Of a stretch of 64,000 bases of DNA, positions 27,582 through 37,478 are shown piece after piece. Source of the stretch: RPQJ01 sp963823535 (lineage in GTDB: Bacteria; Pseudomonadota; Gammaproteobacteria; Steroidobacterales; Steroidobacteraceae). The number at the start of each line of letters is the position of its first letter. Positions within the stretch are counted from its first letter, which is position 1. Location of the stretch: assembly GCA_963823535.1 (NCBI GenBank), contig CAWGLZ010000006.1:620001-684000 (forward strand). Direction: 5' to 3'. A program made the position numbers and the translations under genes. The notes under the pieces were generated by a model that was given only the letters and a program-made list of their open reading frames with translations, did not search any database and had not been told where the DNA came from.

Positions 27582-30548
27582 TTGACGCCGCCCGCGTCGC
27601 CCGCGCCGCCGCTGCACCGTCTCCACGACGAGGAAGTGGAGCGGCTGCTCGCGTCGGGCGAGCACCGGCGTGAACTGATCGCGCTGTTCGGCGAGGCGGG
27701 CTACCGCGAGCTGAGCGGCCTGGCCCGGCGTGCAGCTGCCGTCCGCCGGCGGGGCGTGGCGGTCTACGTGCTGCCCGGCCTGATGGGATCGCGCATCGGC
27801 GCGCGGGGACGCCTGGTCGACGACGTCATCTGGCTCGATCTGCTCGAACTCGCCGCCGGTCACCTGACCCGGCTCGCCTTGCCACGCGGGGCCCGGCTGT
27901 CGGCGCTCGGCGTGATGCTTCTGAACTCGCTCAAGCTCAAGCTCTCGCTGCAGATCGCAGGCTTCGACGCGCGCTTCCATGCCTACGACTGGCGGCTCAG
28001 CGTCGAGGTACTCGCGCGCGAGCTGAACGCACGCATCGCCGCTGACGGCGCACGCGAGACGCTGCTCGTCGGTCACAGCCTGGGCGGCGTCGTCGCCCGC
28101 CTGGCCCTGGCAACCGACACGGGTCGGGTCGCGCGGGTCGTCCAGCTGGGGTCGCCCAATTTCGGTTCCTTCGCGCCGGTGCTCGCGATGCGCGGCGTGT
28201 ATCCGACCGTCCGCAAGCTCGCGGCGCTCGACCTGCATCACAGTGCGGAGGATCTCGCGCGCATCGTGTTTCGCACGCTGCCCGCACTCCACGAGCTGCT
28301 CCCCGACGCGAGCCGCGCCGGTGGGCCCGACCTCTTCGACCTGGCCGCCTGGCCGGAGGACGGGCTGCGTCCCGAGCAGCAGCTGCTCGCGGAAGCCGCC
28401 GCAGCGCGTGACCGCTGGCCCGACGCAGACCCGCGCTGCCTGCACGTGGTCGGCGTGCGGCAGGAAACCGTCACGGGCGTCGAGAGGAAGAACGGCGAGT
28501 TCCACTACACCCTCGTGCACGACGGCGACGGGACGGTCCCGCTCGAACTCGCGACGGTGCCGGGCGCAGCGCACTGGTACGTCCGCGAATCGCACGGCGG
28601 GCTGCCGAACAACGGCAAGGTGATCTCGGCCGTGATCGACCTGTTGCGCAGCGGATCCACGGAGAGGCTTCCGGCGTCCGTGCGGCGCGCGCGCCGGCCT
28701 GCCACCCGGGCCGTGTCCGAGGCCGTGCTGCGCCGCGTCGCGCCGCACAAGGTGCGCTGGCAGGACCTGTCGCCGGATGCGCGACGGCGGCTGCTCGAGC
28801 CCGTCGTCTCGCCCGAGTTTCACGGCGCCGTGGCACCGGCCGCGCTCGACGAGCGCCGCACGCCCGAGGCCGGCACCCTGCGGACGCTGGAGATCCGGCT
28901 CGTCAACGGCGGCATCGAGGACGCCAGCGCACGCGCGCTCGTCCTGGGCGTGTTTCGCAACGTCGACCCGACGGGTGCGGCGGCGGCGGTGGACCGCCGC
29001 CTCGGCGGCGCGATCCAGGAAGCCGCGCAGCGACGCATGGTCTCGGGCCGCCTCGGGCAGGTCTCGGTCCTGCCGGTGGCACGTGGCGCACTGATGGCCG
29101 AGTTCGTCGTCTTCGCCGGTCTCGGCGACTTCGACGATTTCGGCGCCGATGCGCAATCCTTCGTTGCCGGCAACGTGCTGCGCAGCCTTGCGCGCTCAGG
29201 CGTCGAGGATTTCGCGACCGTGCTGTTCGGCGCGGGTTCCGGGGTGCCGGTGGCGGCCGCGCTGGAGCAGCAGCTCGACGGGTTCATCGGCGCGCTGGAG
29301 ACGGCGGACCCGGATCGGGTCACGCGTCGAGTCACGCTCTGCGAGACCGACAAGCGCAAGTACGCGGCGCTGCGCCGCGGCGTGGCGCGGATCGTGGGCC
29401 GCCATCGGAACAAGGGCCTGCGCCTCGTGGTGGACGAGGCCGACCTCGGCCCGGCCCGGCCGACCCGTGCGCCGGCGGGCGCGACCGCGCGCCGGGCGGA
29501 TCCGGTCTACCTGCTGATCACGCTGCTCGAGCACAGCCGGCGCGAATACGAGTGCCGCAGTTCCCTGCTGACGGCGGGCGCCAAGGCCGCCGTCCTGAGC
29601 GGAACGAAGCGCATCGGCATCAGGAGCCTGCGCGAACACCTCGCGCGAGCGGAATCCGGATCGCTCGCGCCGCGCGACATGGCGGCGTTCGGCCGCGGAA
29701 TCGGGCGACTGCTGCTCGCGCCGACTGTTGTCGAGGGACTGGAGGCGATGAAGCGCCGTCCGCTCGTGATCGTGCACGACCGCGAGGGCTCGCGGGTGCC
29801 CTGGGAAGCTCTGCGGATCGGCGATGGCTACCCGGCGCTCGAGGGCGGCCTGAGCCGCCGCTACGCCAGCGAAGGCCTCACCGTGGCCCGCTGGCGCGAG
29901 CATCGCGAGGAAGGCGAACGATTGCAGGTCCTGATGGTCGTCGACCCGACGCTCGACCTGCCCGGGGCGACGGACGAAGGCAACGAGCTCGCACGGATGC
30001 TGCGCACGCGGGACGTCGACGTCGAAGTGCTCACGGGCGCCGAGGCCACCCGTGCGAGCGTGCTGCGCGCCTGCGCGGCCGGCCGCCACGACATCCTGCA
30101 TTTCGCGGGCCACGGTTTCTTCGACGCCCGGGATCCCGGCCGCAGCGGGCTCGTGTGTGCGGGGGGCGAGGTGCTGCAAGGCGCGGATCTCGACGGGCTC
30201 GGCGACCTCCCGGCCCTCGTGTTCTTCAACGCCTGCGAGGCCGCCCGCGTCCGCAGGCGAGCCTCGGGCGGCGGCCGCCTGTTCGCGTTCCGTCGCTCGA
30301 CGAGCGTCGCGGAGGCGTTCCTCGGCGGCGGCGTGGCCAACTTCCTCGGCACGCACTGGCCGGTGGGCGACGAAGCGGCCTTCGCGTTCTCGACGCGGTT
30401 CTACCAGGGTCTGCTCGACGGCGCGGCGCTCGGCGAATGCGTGCTCGAGGCGCGGCGCGGGGTCTTCGCGCACGGATCGATCGACTGGGCCGATTACGTG
30501 CACTACGGCAGCCCCGAGTTCACGATCGGGGCGGCGGATCAGGCCTGA
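27582..30548 (+). CDS. Lipase - M17N-like - CHAT protease fusion protein
   Basis: 988 residues. Residues ~50-370 are an alpha/beta-hydrolase of the LCAT/PGAP1 type: VYVLPGLMGSRIG, YDWR, nucleophile elbow GHSLGG (Ser166), LVHDGDGTVPLELA and a histidine in ESHGGLPNNGK. Residues ~430-610 resemble the N-terminal (macro-like) domain of M17 leucyl aminopeptidases (VFAGLGDFDDFG), without its catalytic domain. Residues ~690-980 are a CHAT caspase-like domain: REGSRVPWEALRI, HFAGHGFFDA (His844), FFNACEAARV (Cys885), then AFLGGGVANFLGTHWPVGDEAA. No signal peptide. Both catalytic centres look intact. Relatives are described only as CHAT-domain proteins; a role in regulated proteolysis or immunity is inference. 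Confidence 0.85.
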   Translation: MTPPASPAPPLHRLHDEEVERLLASGEHRRELIALFGEAGYRELSGLARRAAAVRRRGVAVYVLPGLMGSRIGARGRLVDDVIWLDLLELAAGHLTRLALPRGARLSALGVMLLNSLKLKLSLQIAGFDARFHAYDWRLSVEVLARELNARIAADGARETLLVGHSLGGVVARLALATDTGRVARVVQLGSPNFGSFAPVLAMRGVYPTVRKLAALDLHHSAEDLARIVFRTLPALHELLPDASRAGGPDLFDLAAWPEDGLRPEQQLLAEAAAARDRWPDADPRCLHVVGVRQETVTGVERKNGEFHYTLVHDGDGTVPLELATVPGAAHWYVRESHGGLPNNGKVISAVIDLLRSGSTERLPASVRRARRPATRAVSEAVLRRVAPHKVRWQDLSPDARRRLLEPVVSPEFHGAVAPAALDERRTPEAGTLRTLEIRLVNGGIEDASARALVLGVFRNVDPTGAAAAVDRRLGGAIQEAAQRRMVSGRLGQVSVLPVARGALMAEFVVFAGLGDFDDFGADAQSFVAGNVLRSLARSGVEDFATVLFGAGSGVPVAAALEQQLDGFIGALETADPDRVTRRVTLCETDKRKYAALRRGVARIVGRHRNKGLRLVVDEADLGPARPTRAPAGATARRADPVYLLITLLEHSRREYECRSSLLTAGAKAAVLSGTKRIGIRSLREHLARAESGSLAPRDMAAFGRGIGRLLLAPTVVEGLEAMKRRPLVIVHDREGSRVPWEALRIGDGYPALEGGLSRRYASEGLTVARWREHREEGERLQVLMVVDPTLDLPGATDEGNELARMLRTRDVDVEVLTGAEATRASVLRACAAGRHDILHFAGHGFFDARDPGRSGLVCAGGEVLQGADLDGLGDLPALVFFNACEAARVRRRASGGGRLFAFRRSTSVAEAFLGGGVANFLGTHWPVGDEAAFAFSTRFYQGLLDGAALGECVLEARRGVFAHGSIDWADYVHYGSPEFTIGAADQA

Positions 30549-30802
30549 CGCGCCTCATCAGAATTGATCGAAAGCCGGCGTTCGGCCGAAGTGACATAAG
30601 AAAGCGCGAAGACCGTCACAGTCGCGCGATCCGCGTCTTATGGAGAATCGGCGGCACTTGATCGTGGATCGGGGCCGCGCGGCGTCAAAAACACCAATGC
30701 GTACCTCGTCCCGATCCAAGGACGGTCCAGGCCTTACCGGCGTCGCAGACGCTGCGGGTTGCGGGCCGGACGCTCGATCCACTGCAACCACGAGGATTCC
30801 GT

Positions 30803-31303
30803 ATGAGTAGAAAGATCATTGCCCCGATCGCCGCGGGAGTTCTGCTGGCGATGGCGGGGTCGGCACAGGCAGCCCAGAGGTCGACCACGTTCCAGGTGAC
30901 CGCCAACGTGACGAACAACTGTCTCATCGAAGCCGATACGCTGGATTTCGGCACTTTTGACGGTGAACTGGACCTGTTCTCATCCTCGGACATTCGCGTC
31001 CGTTGCACGAACGGCACCGCTTTCATCGTCAACCTGAGCACCGGGTCTTCGGGCTCTTACGCAAATCGCACGATGGCCGGCCCCGGCGGCACCCTCGTCT
31101 ACAACCTGTTCACGGAAAACACGAGCTACTCGACGGTCTGGGGCGACGCGACCGGCACCACGGGTCGGCTTGGCGGCGCGGGCGCGGGCATGGGTAGCGT
31201 CCAGACGCTGACGGTTCGTGGCCGGCTCCTGGCCAGCCAGAACACGGGACAGATCGACACCGGCGCTTACTCGGACACGATCACCGCAACCGTTGTGTAC
31301 TGA
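30803..31303 (+). CDS. Spore coat protein U-type pilus subunit (CsuA/B-like)
   Basis: 166 residues. Signal peptide ends AGSAQAA. The mature part is a SCPU domain: TFQVTANVTNNCLIEADTLDFG with a conserved cysteine paired to RCTNGTAF, central TLVYNLFT, and the donor-strand end YSDTITATVVY. Such subunits polymerise through the chaperone-usher pathway into thin archaic (Csu) pili used in biofilm formation. First gene of the cluster; a 254-base non-coding stretch lies upstream, in which I see no clear promoter or riboswitch. Confidence 0.88.
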   Translation: MSRKIIAPIAAGVLLAMAGSAQAAQRSTTFQVTANVTNNCLIEADTLDFGTFDGELDLFSSSDIRVRCTNGTAFIVNLSTGSSGSYANRTMAGPGGTLVYNLFTENTSYSTVWGDATGTTGRLGGAGAGMGSVQTLTVRGRLLASQNTGQIDTGAYSDTITATVVY

Positions 31304-31315
31304 TCAAGAGCTCTG

Positions 31316-32062
31316 ATGTTCCGGAGCTTCATGCTGGGATTTCTCGCGTCGGCGACAGCCCTCGGGCTGTCGCCGATCGCGGCCAGTGCAGGGTCGTTCT
31401 CGATCTCGCCGCTGCGGGTCGAGTTCTCGCCACGGACGCAGACTGGCGCGCTGACGCTGCGAAACCAGGAGGAAACCCCGGTCGTGGTCCAGGCCGAGGC
31501 TGTGCTCTGGCAACAGGTCGACGGCGAGGACCAGCTCAGCCCGACGCGGGACGTACTGGTCAGCCCGGCGGTGTTCACGCTTCCGGGTAATGGGTCGCAG
31601 CTGATACGGGTGGCTTTGCGCCGGCCGGCAGACCAGCAGCAGCAGCTCAGTTATCGATTGATACTGACCGAGGTACCGCAGCAGGCGAACCCGATGTTCA
31701 CGGGACTGAACATGGCATTGCGTCTCAGCCTGCCTGTCTTCGTCGCACCGACCGCGCCTGCCGAGCCACGCATCGAATGGTCGGCCTTGCGCGGCGCCGA
31801 TGGCGAAATTGCGCTCACCGCCCGCAACACGGGCAACGCCCACGCCCGGGTCCTGAGCTTCAACGTCGCGCCGGCCGCGACTTCCATGCCCGGGATCCAG
31901 CAGGACGTCACCGCTTACATCCTCCCGGGCCAGGCCCGGACCTGGACGCTCGACAACAAGCAGGACGAAGCGACCTCCAGCAACGATTGGCATCGACTTC
32001 GGGTGAAGGGCACCACCGAAGCCGGCGACTTCGCGGTGGAGATCCGACCCGAGGGACCGTGA
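31316..32062 (+). CDS. Periplasmic pilus chaperone (CsuC-like)
   Basis: 248 residues. Signal peptide ends PIAASA. Immunoglobulin-like PapD fold: FSISPLRVEFSPRTQTGALTLRN, the chaperone motif FTLPGNGSQLIRVALR and SYRLILTEVP. It would bind SCPU subunits and deliver them to the usher. Begins 12 bases after the subunit gene; its stop overlaps a possible usher GTG start and lies three bases before the usher ATG. Confidence 0.9.
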   Translation: MFRSFMLGFLASATALGLSPIAASAGSFSISPLRVEFSPRTQTGALTLRNQEETPVVVQAEAVLWQQVDGEDQLSPTRDVLVSPAVFTLPGNGSQLIRVALRRPADQQQQLSYRLILTEVPQQANPMFTGLNMALRLSLPVFVAPTAPAEPRIEWSALRGADGEIALTARNTGNAHARVLSFNVAPAATSMPGIQQDVTAYILPGQARTWTLDNKQDEATSSNDWHRLRVKGTTEAGDFAVEIRPEGP

Positions 32063-32065
32063 GCC

Positions 32066-34422
32066 ATGGGCCGACGGCGAATGGTGGCCCTGTCGTTCGC
32101 GCTCGCCGCCGCCGCGCCGCCGCCAACGCCAACGCCAACGCCAATGAGGCTCCGCCTCTCTTGGAACCCGCGATCGTCGAGATCCTCCTCAACGACCAGC
32201 CGGAGGGCTCGACCCTGGTCGTCCGTCGCGAACTTGACGGCACATTGCTGATCAGGACCGCGGACCTGCCGCAACTTCGCCTTCGGACCCCGTCGCGGGG
32301 ACTCGTGACAGTCGATGGCGAGCACTATCTGCGGTTGGGCGGCGAGATCGGCGCCAGCGTCGTCTTCGACGACGCCACGCAGAGTGCGCGCGTGACGTTG
32401 CCGCCCAATGCCTTCCTGCCGACGCGCAGCAGCGCCGTCTCGCCCGACGCGCCGCCGGTCACGGCTGCCGAACTCGGTGGATTCGTCAACTACGACCTGT
32501 TCGGCGAACAGGTCGACGAGCGGACCAGCCTCGGCTCGATCCTGGAGATCGGCGTGTTCGGATCGCGCGGCGTCGTCACGAATTCGCTGATCGGCCGAAG
32601 CGACGACGATCGCCGCGAGGTCCTGCGCCTCGACACGACATGGACCCTGGACCTTCCCGAACGGCTCGCGACGCTGCGCGTCGGCGACGCGATCAGCGCC
32701 TCGGGCGCCTGGGGACGTGCCGCCCGTTTCGGCGGCGTGCAGTTCGGCACGAACTTCTCAACGCAGCCGACGCTGGTGACGACGCCGTTGCTCTACGCCC
32801 AGGGCGAGGCCATCGTGCCTTCGACGGTGGACGTATTCGTGAACGGCCGGCGTGTCGTGAGCGAGGAGGTACTCCCCGGTCCGTTCACGATCGATCGGCT
32901 GCCGCCGATCACGGGCGCGGGCGAGATGCAGGTCGTGGTCACCGACGCACTGGGACGGCAACAGGTCATCGCGCAACCTTATTACACCGGCCCGACGCTG
33001 CTGCGCGCCGGGCTCAACGAGTACTCGTTCGAGGCAGGCGCGATCCGCGAGGATTACGCACTTCGCAGCGACGCCTATGGCGACCTGGTCATGGCTGGCA
33101 CGTTCCGCCGTGGCATCACTGATCGCTTCACGGCGGAGATTCACGCCGAAGGCCAGGCCAGTGGCGCGACCGCGGTGGGCGTGGACACCGCCGTGCAGGT
33201 CGGCACGCTCGGCATCCTGACCGTCACCGCCGCCGCCGGCGGCGACGACGCGTTGGGCTGGCTGGGCGGCGTCGGGGTCGAGCGCAGCGGACGGCAGGTC
33301 AACGTCTTTGCCCGCACGCAGTACGCGTCGGAGGACTTCGGCCAGCTCGGCACTTCCACGCTGAGCGACCGGCCGAAGCAGCGCAGCTTCGGCGGCCTGG
33401 GATTCAACCTCGGCCTCTACGGCAACCTGCAGTTGTCCTACGGCCGGCAGACGAACTGGTCCAGCCCGACGACTGAGGCGATCGGGCTCAGCCACTCGAT
33501 CACGCTGGGCAACTACGGTTATCTCGGTTTCTTCGCGAGCCACACGATCAGCGACGACGCGTCCACCGACCTCTTTCTCAACTGGACGATGCCATTCGGC
33601 GACCGCCGCAACGCTTCGGTGAGCCTGCAGCACTCGCCGGACGCAGCGGCCAACGAGGAGTTCAAAGTCGTCGCGTCGATGCAACGGAGCCTGCCGGCGG
33701 GCGCCGGCACCGGCTACTACGTGGCCGTCTCCTCGACCGAGGATGCGCAGCTCGACTACCTGCTGCAGGGCGACGCAGGCCTGGTCAGCGTGCAGTACGC
33801 GCGCCGCGACGACACGGATGGCTGGCGCGCCAACGCGGGCGGCGGGCTCGCGATCACCAGCGCGGGCGTCATGCCGTCGCGGCGGCTCGATCGCAGCTTC
33901 GCGGTCGTCGAGATCGCGGACTTCCAGGACCTGACAGTCTACGTCGAGAACCAGCCGATCGGCCGCACGGACGGCAAGGGCCGCGTGCTGCTCGATTCGC
34001 TGCGCGCCTACGAGCTCAACGCGATCAGCATCGACCCGAAGGAACTGCCGCTCGATGCGTCGCTCGCGACGCCCGCGATGACCGTGACGCCGGCCTACCG
34101 CAGCGGTCCGGTGGTGCGTTTTCCGGTCGTACGGGCGAGCGCGGCCACGTTGCGCCTGGTGCTCTCCGACGGCACGCCGGTGCCCGCAGGCGCCACGGTC
34201 ACGACCCGCAGCGAACAGGTGCCGGTGGCACTCGACGGGCTCGTCTACCTGACGGCCGCCGCGGGTCGCCACGACGCGACGGCGGCCTGGCTGGGACGAA
34301 GCTGCGAGTTCACGTTCGAGCGCCCCGAACAGGGTGACCCGCAGCCGGACCTCGGCGACGTGACCTGCCGCGACGATGGGGGCCGCACGCACGATGCCGG
34401 CCTGGTCGTCTCCGGATCCTGA
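32066..34422 (+). CDS. Outer-membrane fimbrial usher (CsuD-like), start region frameshifted
   Basis: About 785 residues. N-terminal domain (EPAIVEILLNDQPEGSTLVV), barrel with AELGGFVNYDLFG, plug, and C-terminal domains (NQPIGRTDGKGRVLLDSLRAYELN) are archaic-usher-like. The ATG at 32066 opens a frame with a good signal peptide (MGRRRMVALSFALAAA), but that frame leaves the usher frame within the GCC/AAC-rich tract at ~32105-32145, which encodes ANANANANEAPP in the usher frame. One missing (or two extra) bases would explain this. A GTG at 32059, overlapping the chaperone stop, reads straight through but gives no signal peptide. The usher needs export, so the frameshifted reading is preferred. 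Confidence 0.83.
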
Positions 34423-34445
34423 CCACTCGTGGCAGAATCCAGCGG

Positions 34446-34964
34446 ATGACGCGCGCCAGCCCCGAAGATCGACGACGGCGACGGGCAGCGCGTGCCTGCG
34501 CCGCGTGCTGCGCGCTGCTCGTCGGCAGCGACGCCTGGGCCCTCGCCGACTGCTCCTTGTCATCCACGGGCGTCGCCTTCGGCATCTACGACCCGACCAC
34601 GACCGCGGCCACGGATTCAACCGGCAACCTGACCCTGGTCTGCACCTACCTGTCGGGCAGCGGGCAACGGGTGAACTACTCGCTGGCGCTGTCGGCCGGC
34701 AACAGCGGCACGTTCACCCAGCGGTGGATGCGGTCGGGACCGTCGGCGCTGAACTACAACCTGTTCGACACGGCGGCAAGGGTCCGGGTCTGGGGCGACG
34801 GCAGCGCGGGGACCGTGCTGATCTCGGATGGTTTCGCCGTTGGTCCCGGACAGGGCAACGGCCGCCGTGAAGTCGTCTACCCGATCTATGGCCGCATCCC
34901 GGCGCAGCAGGCGGTGGCGACGGGCAACTACAGCGACACGATCGTCGTCACGCTGACGTTCTGA
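34446..34964 (+). CDS. Second spore coat U-domain protein, possible pilus tip or minor subunit
   Basis: 172 residues. A very basic start (RRRRRAARACAACCALLVG) precedes a signal peptide ending AWALAD. The SCPU domain is clear: CSLSSTGVAFGIYDPTTTAATDSTGN, LVCTYLSGSGQRVNYSLALSAG, LNYNLF, VYPIYGRIPAQQAVATGNYSDTIVVTLTF (last part TGNYSDTIVV). In Csu systems an SCPU protein encoded after the usher is the tip adhesin, though that one normally has two domains; this one has a single domain. Convergent with the next gene. Confidence 0.82.
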   Translation: MTRASPEDRRRRRAARACAACCALLVGSDAWALADCSLSSTGVAFGIYDPTTTAATDSTGNLTLVCTYLSGSGQRVNYSLALSAGNSGTFTQRWMRSGPSALNYNLFDTAARVRVWGDGSAGTVLISDGFAVGPGQGNGRREVVYPIYGRIPAQQAVATGNYSDTIVVTLTF

Positions 34965-34973
34965 GGCCTCGCG

Positions 34974-35420
34974 TCAAAGCGATGCGGCCATGACGTGGAC
35001 CGGCAGCGCATAGGTCCCGGGCACCGTGTCCGCCGGCAATCGGACGCGAAACGCCAGCTCCAGGACATCCTTCTCACCGGATGCGGGACGGGCGATCTCG
35101 ATCTCCGCGCCGCCGAGCACCAGATCGTCCTGCAGACCGCGGATCTCGACCTCACCCGCCGAGAGGACACCGACACGCGGCGACAGGCGCAGCAGGTAGC
35201 CGCGCGGGTCACGGCTGTCGACGTGATACCGCGCCGACACGGACGCGTAGCCACGGGAGACGTCCTCCGGGCTGACGACGAGGGCGTCCGGACCGCTGAC
35301 GACCCGCATCGCGAGTCGTGGCACGAAACGGGCGCTGACCGTGAAGTTCGCCCGGGACTCGTCCGCCTGCCCGACGCCCGGGACGAGCGCGACCAGCGCG
35401 ACGATGAGCGAAATTCTCAT
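34974..35420 (-). CDS. Secreted beta-rich protein of unknown function next to pilus genes
   Basis: 148 residues. Signal peptide SLIVALVALVPGVGQA. The mature protein is short and beta-rich, ending PADTVPGTYALPVHVMAASL, a form common in pilin-like and DUF4402-type subunits that finish with a donor strand. No cysteine pair is present, unlike the SCPU proteins. It is on the opposite strand, ending 10 bases from the second SCPU gene. A pilus-associated role is inferred only from position and fold type. Confidence 0.68.
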   Translation of the reverse strand: MRISLIVALVALVPGVGQADESRANFTVSARFVPRLAMRVVSGPDALVVSPEDVSRGYASVSARYHVDSRDPRGYLLRLSPRVGVLSAGEVEIRGLQDDLVLGGAEIEIARPASGEKDVLELAFRVRLPADTVPGTYALPVHVMAASL

Positions 35421-35665
35421 GACTGCCTCGAGCGCCAGCGTGTGCGCATTGCCGTGCCCTCGCTATTTCGGTTTATTGGTAGGGAGCGAGACCTGGGTTC
35501 CAGAATTGCAATCCGCCGCTTGAAATGCAAGCGCCGCCGGATTACGGGCAACCGGCCACGGTGCCGACGATCTGCTGCAGCGCATCAGCCGCCGGCACCC
35601 GGTTGCGCGGCTGCGCAGAACCGCTAAGCTCGCGCATTGCCACCCGGCCCGAGGGATCCGCCACC

Positions 35666-37478
35666 GTGCAACCGACCGACACGTCCAACCCGGACTACTT
35701 CCACCGGGTCGTGGATTGCCAGTGGGCGTGCCCGGCGCACACCGACGTGCCCGAGTACATCCGCCTGATCGCGCTCGGTGACTTCTCGGACGCCTACATG
35801 GTCAACCGGGAATCGAACGTGTTCCCGGGGATCCTCGGCCGCGTCTGCGACCGGCCCTGCGAGCCCGCCTGCCGGCGCGGGCGGGTGGAGGACAAGCCCG
35901 TCGCAATCTGCCGGCTGAAGCGCGTCGCGGCCGACCACAAGGACTCCGTCGTCGATCGCCTGCCGGTCGTGCCGTCGCAGAAGAACGGCAAGCGCATCGC
36001 CTGCATCGGCGCCGGCCCCGCCTCGCTCACGGTCGCCAACGACCTGCTGCCGCTCGGCTACGAGGTCGTGATCCTCGAGCAGTGGGACAAGCCGGGCGGC
36101 CTGATGCGCACCAACATCCCGGCGTTCCGGCTGCCCGAGAGCGTGATCGACGAGGAGATCGGCTACATCACCGGCATGGGTGCGGAGATCCGCTACGGAC
36201 ACCGCGTGGACAGCCTGAAGTCGCTGCTGGCCAAGGGCGATTTCGACGCCGTGTTCGTCGGCAGCGGCGCGCCCAAGGGCAAGGAACTCAGGCTCCCCGG
36301 CCGGGAGGAGGGCAGCGCCCGCATCCACATCGGCATCCAGTGGCTCGAGTCGGTGGCGTTCAAGCACCTCGACCGCATCGGCGAACGCGTGCTGATCATC
36401 GGCGTGGGCAACACCGCGATGGACTGCTGCCGCTCGTCGCTGCGCCTCGGTGCCCGCGACGTGAAGGTCATGGCGCGCAAGCCGCGGCAGTTCTTCAAGG
36501 CCTCCGACTGGGAACTCGAGGATGCCGAGGCCGAGAACGTCGAGATCGTCGTGAACCATGCCCCCAGGAACTTCGTCGTCGAGGACGGCCGGCTCACGGG
36601 CATGCGCTTCGACAAGATGCAGTACGAGTTCGACGCCCAGGGCCGCATCATCGCCGAACGCGTGGTCGGCGAAGCGTTCTTCCCGGCGGACGACGTCATC
36701 CTCGCCATCGGCCAGGAGAACGCGTTCCCGTGGATCGAGGAAGACGTCGGCATCCAGTTCGACAAGTGGCACGTGCCCGTCGTGGACGAAACGACCTTCC
36801 AGTCCACGCGACCCGAGGTCTTCTTCGGCGGCGACGCGGCGTTCGGCCCGAAGAACATCATCTGGGCCGTGGAGCACGGCCACCAGGCGGCGATCTCGAT
36901 CCACAACTTCTGCATGGGGCAACCGGTGACCTCGCGGCTGCCGCCCACCCTGAACCTGGCCAGCCGCAAGATGGGCCTGCACGAGTGGTCGTACACGAAC
37001 GACTACAACCCCGTCGAACGGCGGCTCGTGCCGCACGTGAGCCTCAAGGAGCGCTTCAAGCAGATCAGCATCGAGGTCGAGCTCGGCTTCGATCCCGAGC
37101 AGACGGCGGCCGAGGTGCAGCGCTGCCTGAACTGCGACATCCAGACCGTGTTCGAGACGAAGCTCTGCATCGAGTGCGACGCCTGCATCGACATCTGCCC
37201 GACGGACTGCCTCACCATCACCCGCAATGGCGAGGAAGCCGAGCTCTCGACGCGGCTCAAGGCACCGCGCAGGGTGCCGGACGCAGCCGCTGTACGTCTC
37301 CGAGCCGCTCAAGCAGACCGGCCGCGTCATGGTGAAGGACGAGGACCTCTGCGTGCACTGCGGACTCTGCGCCGAGCGCTGCCCCACGGCGGCCTGGGAC
37401 ATGCAGAAGTCCACGATCAACCTGCCCCACGCCAGCGACCACACATGGCCCAGCCCGCAAAGCCGCAAGACCGCGTAA
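35666..37478 (+). CDS. GltD-like FAD/NAD(P) oxidoreductase with ferredoxin domain (one-base frameshift)
   Basis: About 604 residues when joined. The N-terminus has GltD-type Fe-S cysteines (CQWACPAHTDVPEY, CDRPCEPACRRG). Then FAD binding (CIGAGPASLTVANDLL) and NAD(P) binding (IIGVGNTAMDCCRSSLRLGA). The C-terminus has CLNC and CIECDACIDICPTDC, then, in the next frame, CVHCGLCAERCPTAAWDMQ. The frame changes near 37260-37290, equal to one inserted base. The GTG start is the most likely. It overlaps korA by 34 bases and probably couples ferredoxin or the Kor complex to NAD(P); a similar extra subunit is reported for 2-oxoglutarate:ferredoxin oxidoreductases of some anaerobic aromatic degraders. 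Confidence 0.82.

Noticed and set aside
30549..30802. Possible riboswitch (c-di-GMP type) before the pilus subunit
   Set aside because: Looked for GEMM-like conserved bases in this 254-base leader and did not find them; only short, unconvincing inverted repeats.
32758..34620. Long minus-strand frame opposite the usher
   Set aside because: Arginine-rich antisense frame without motifs.
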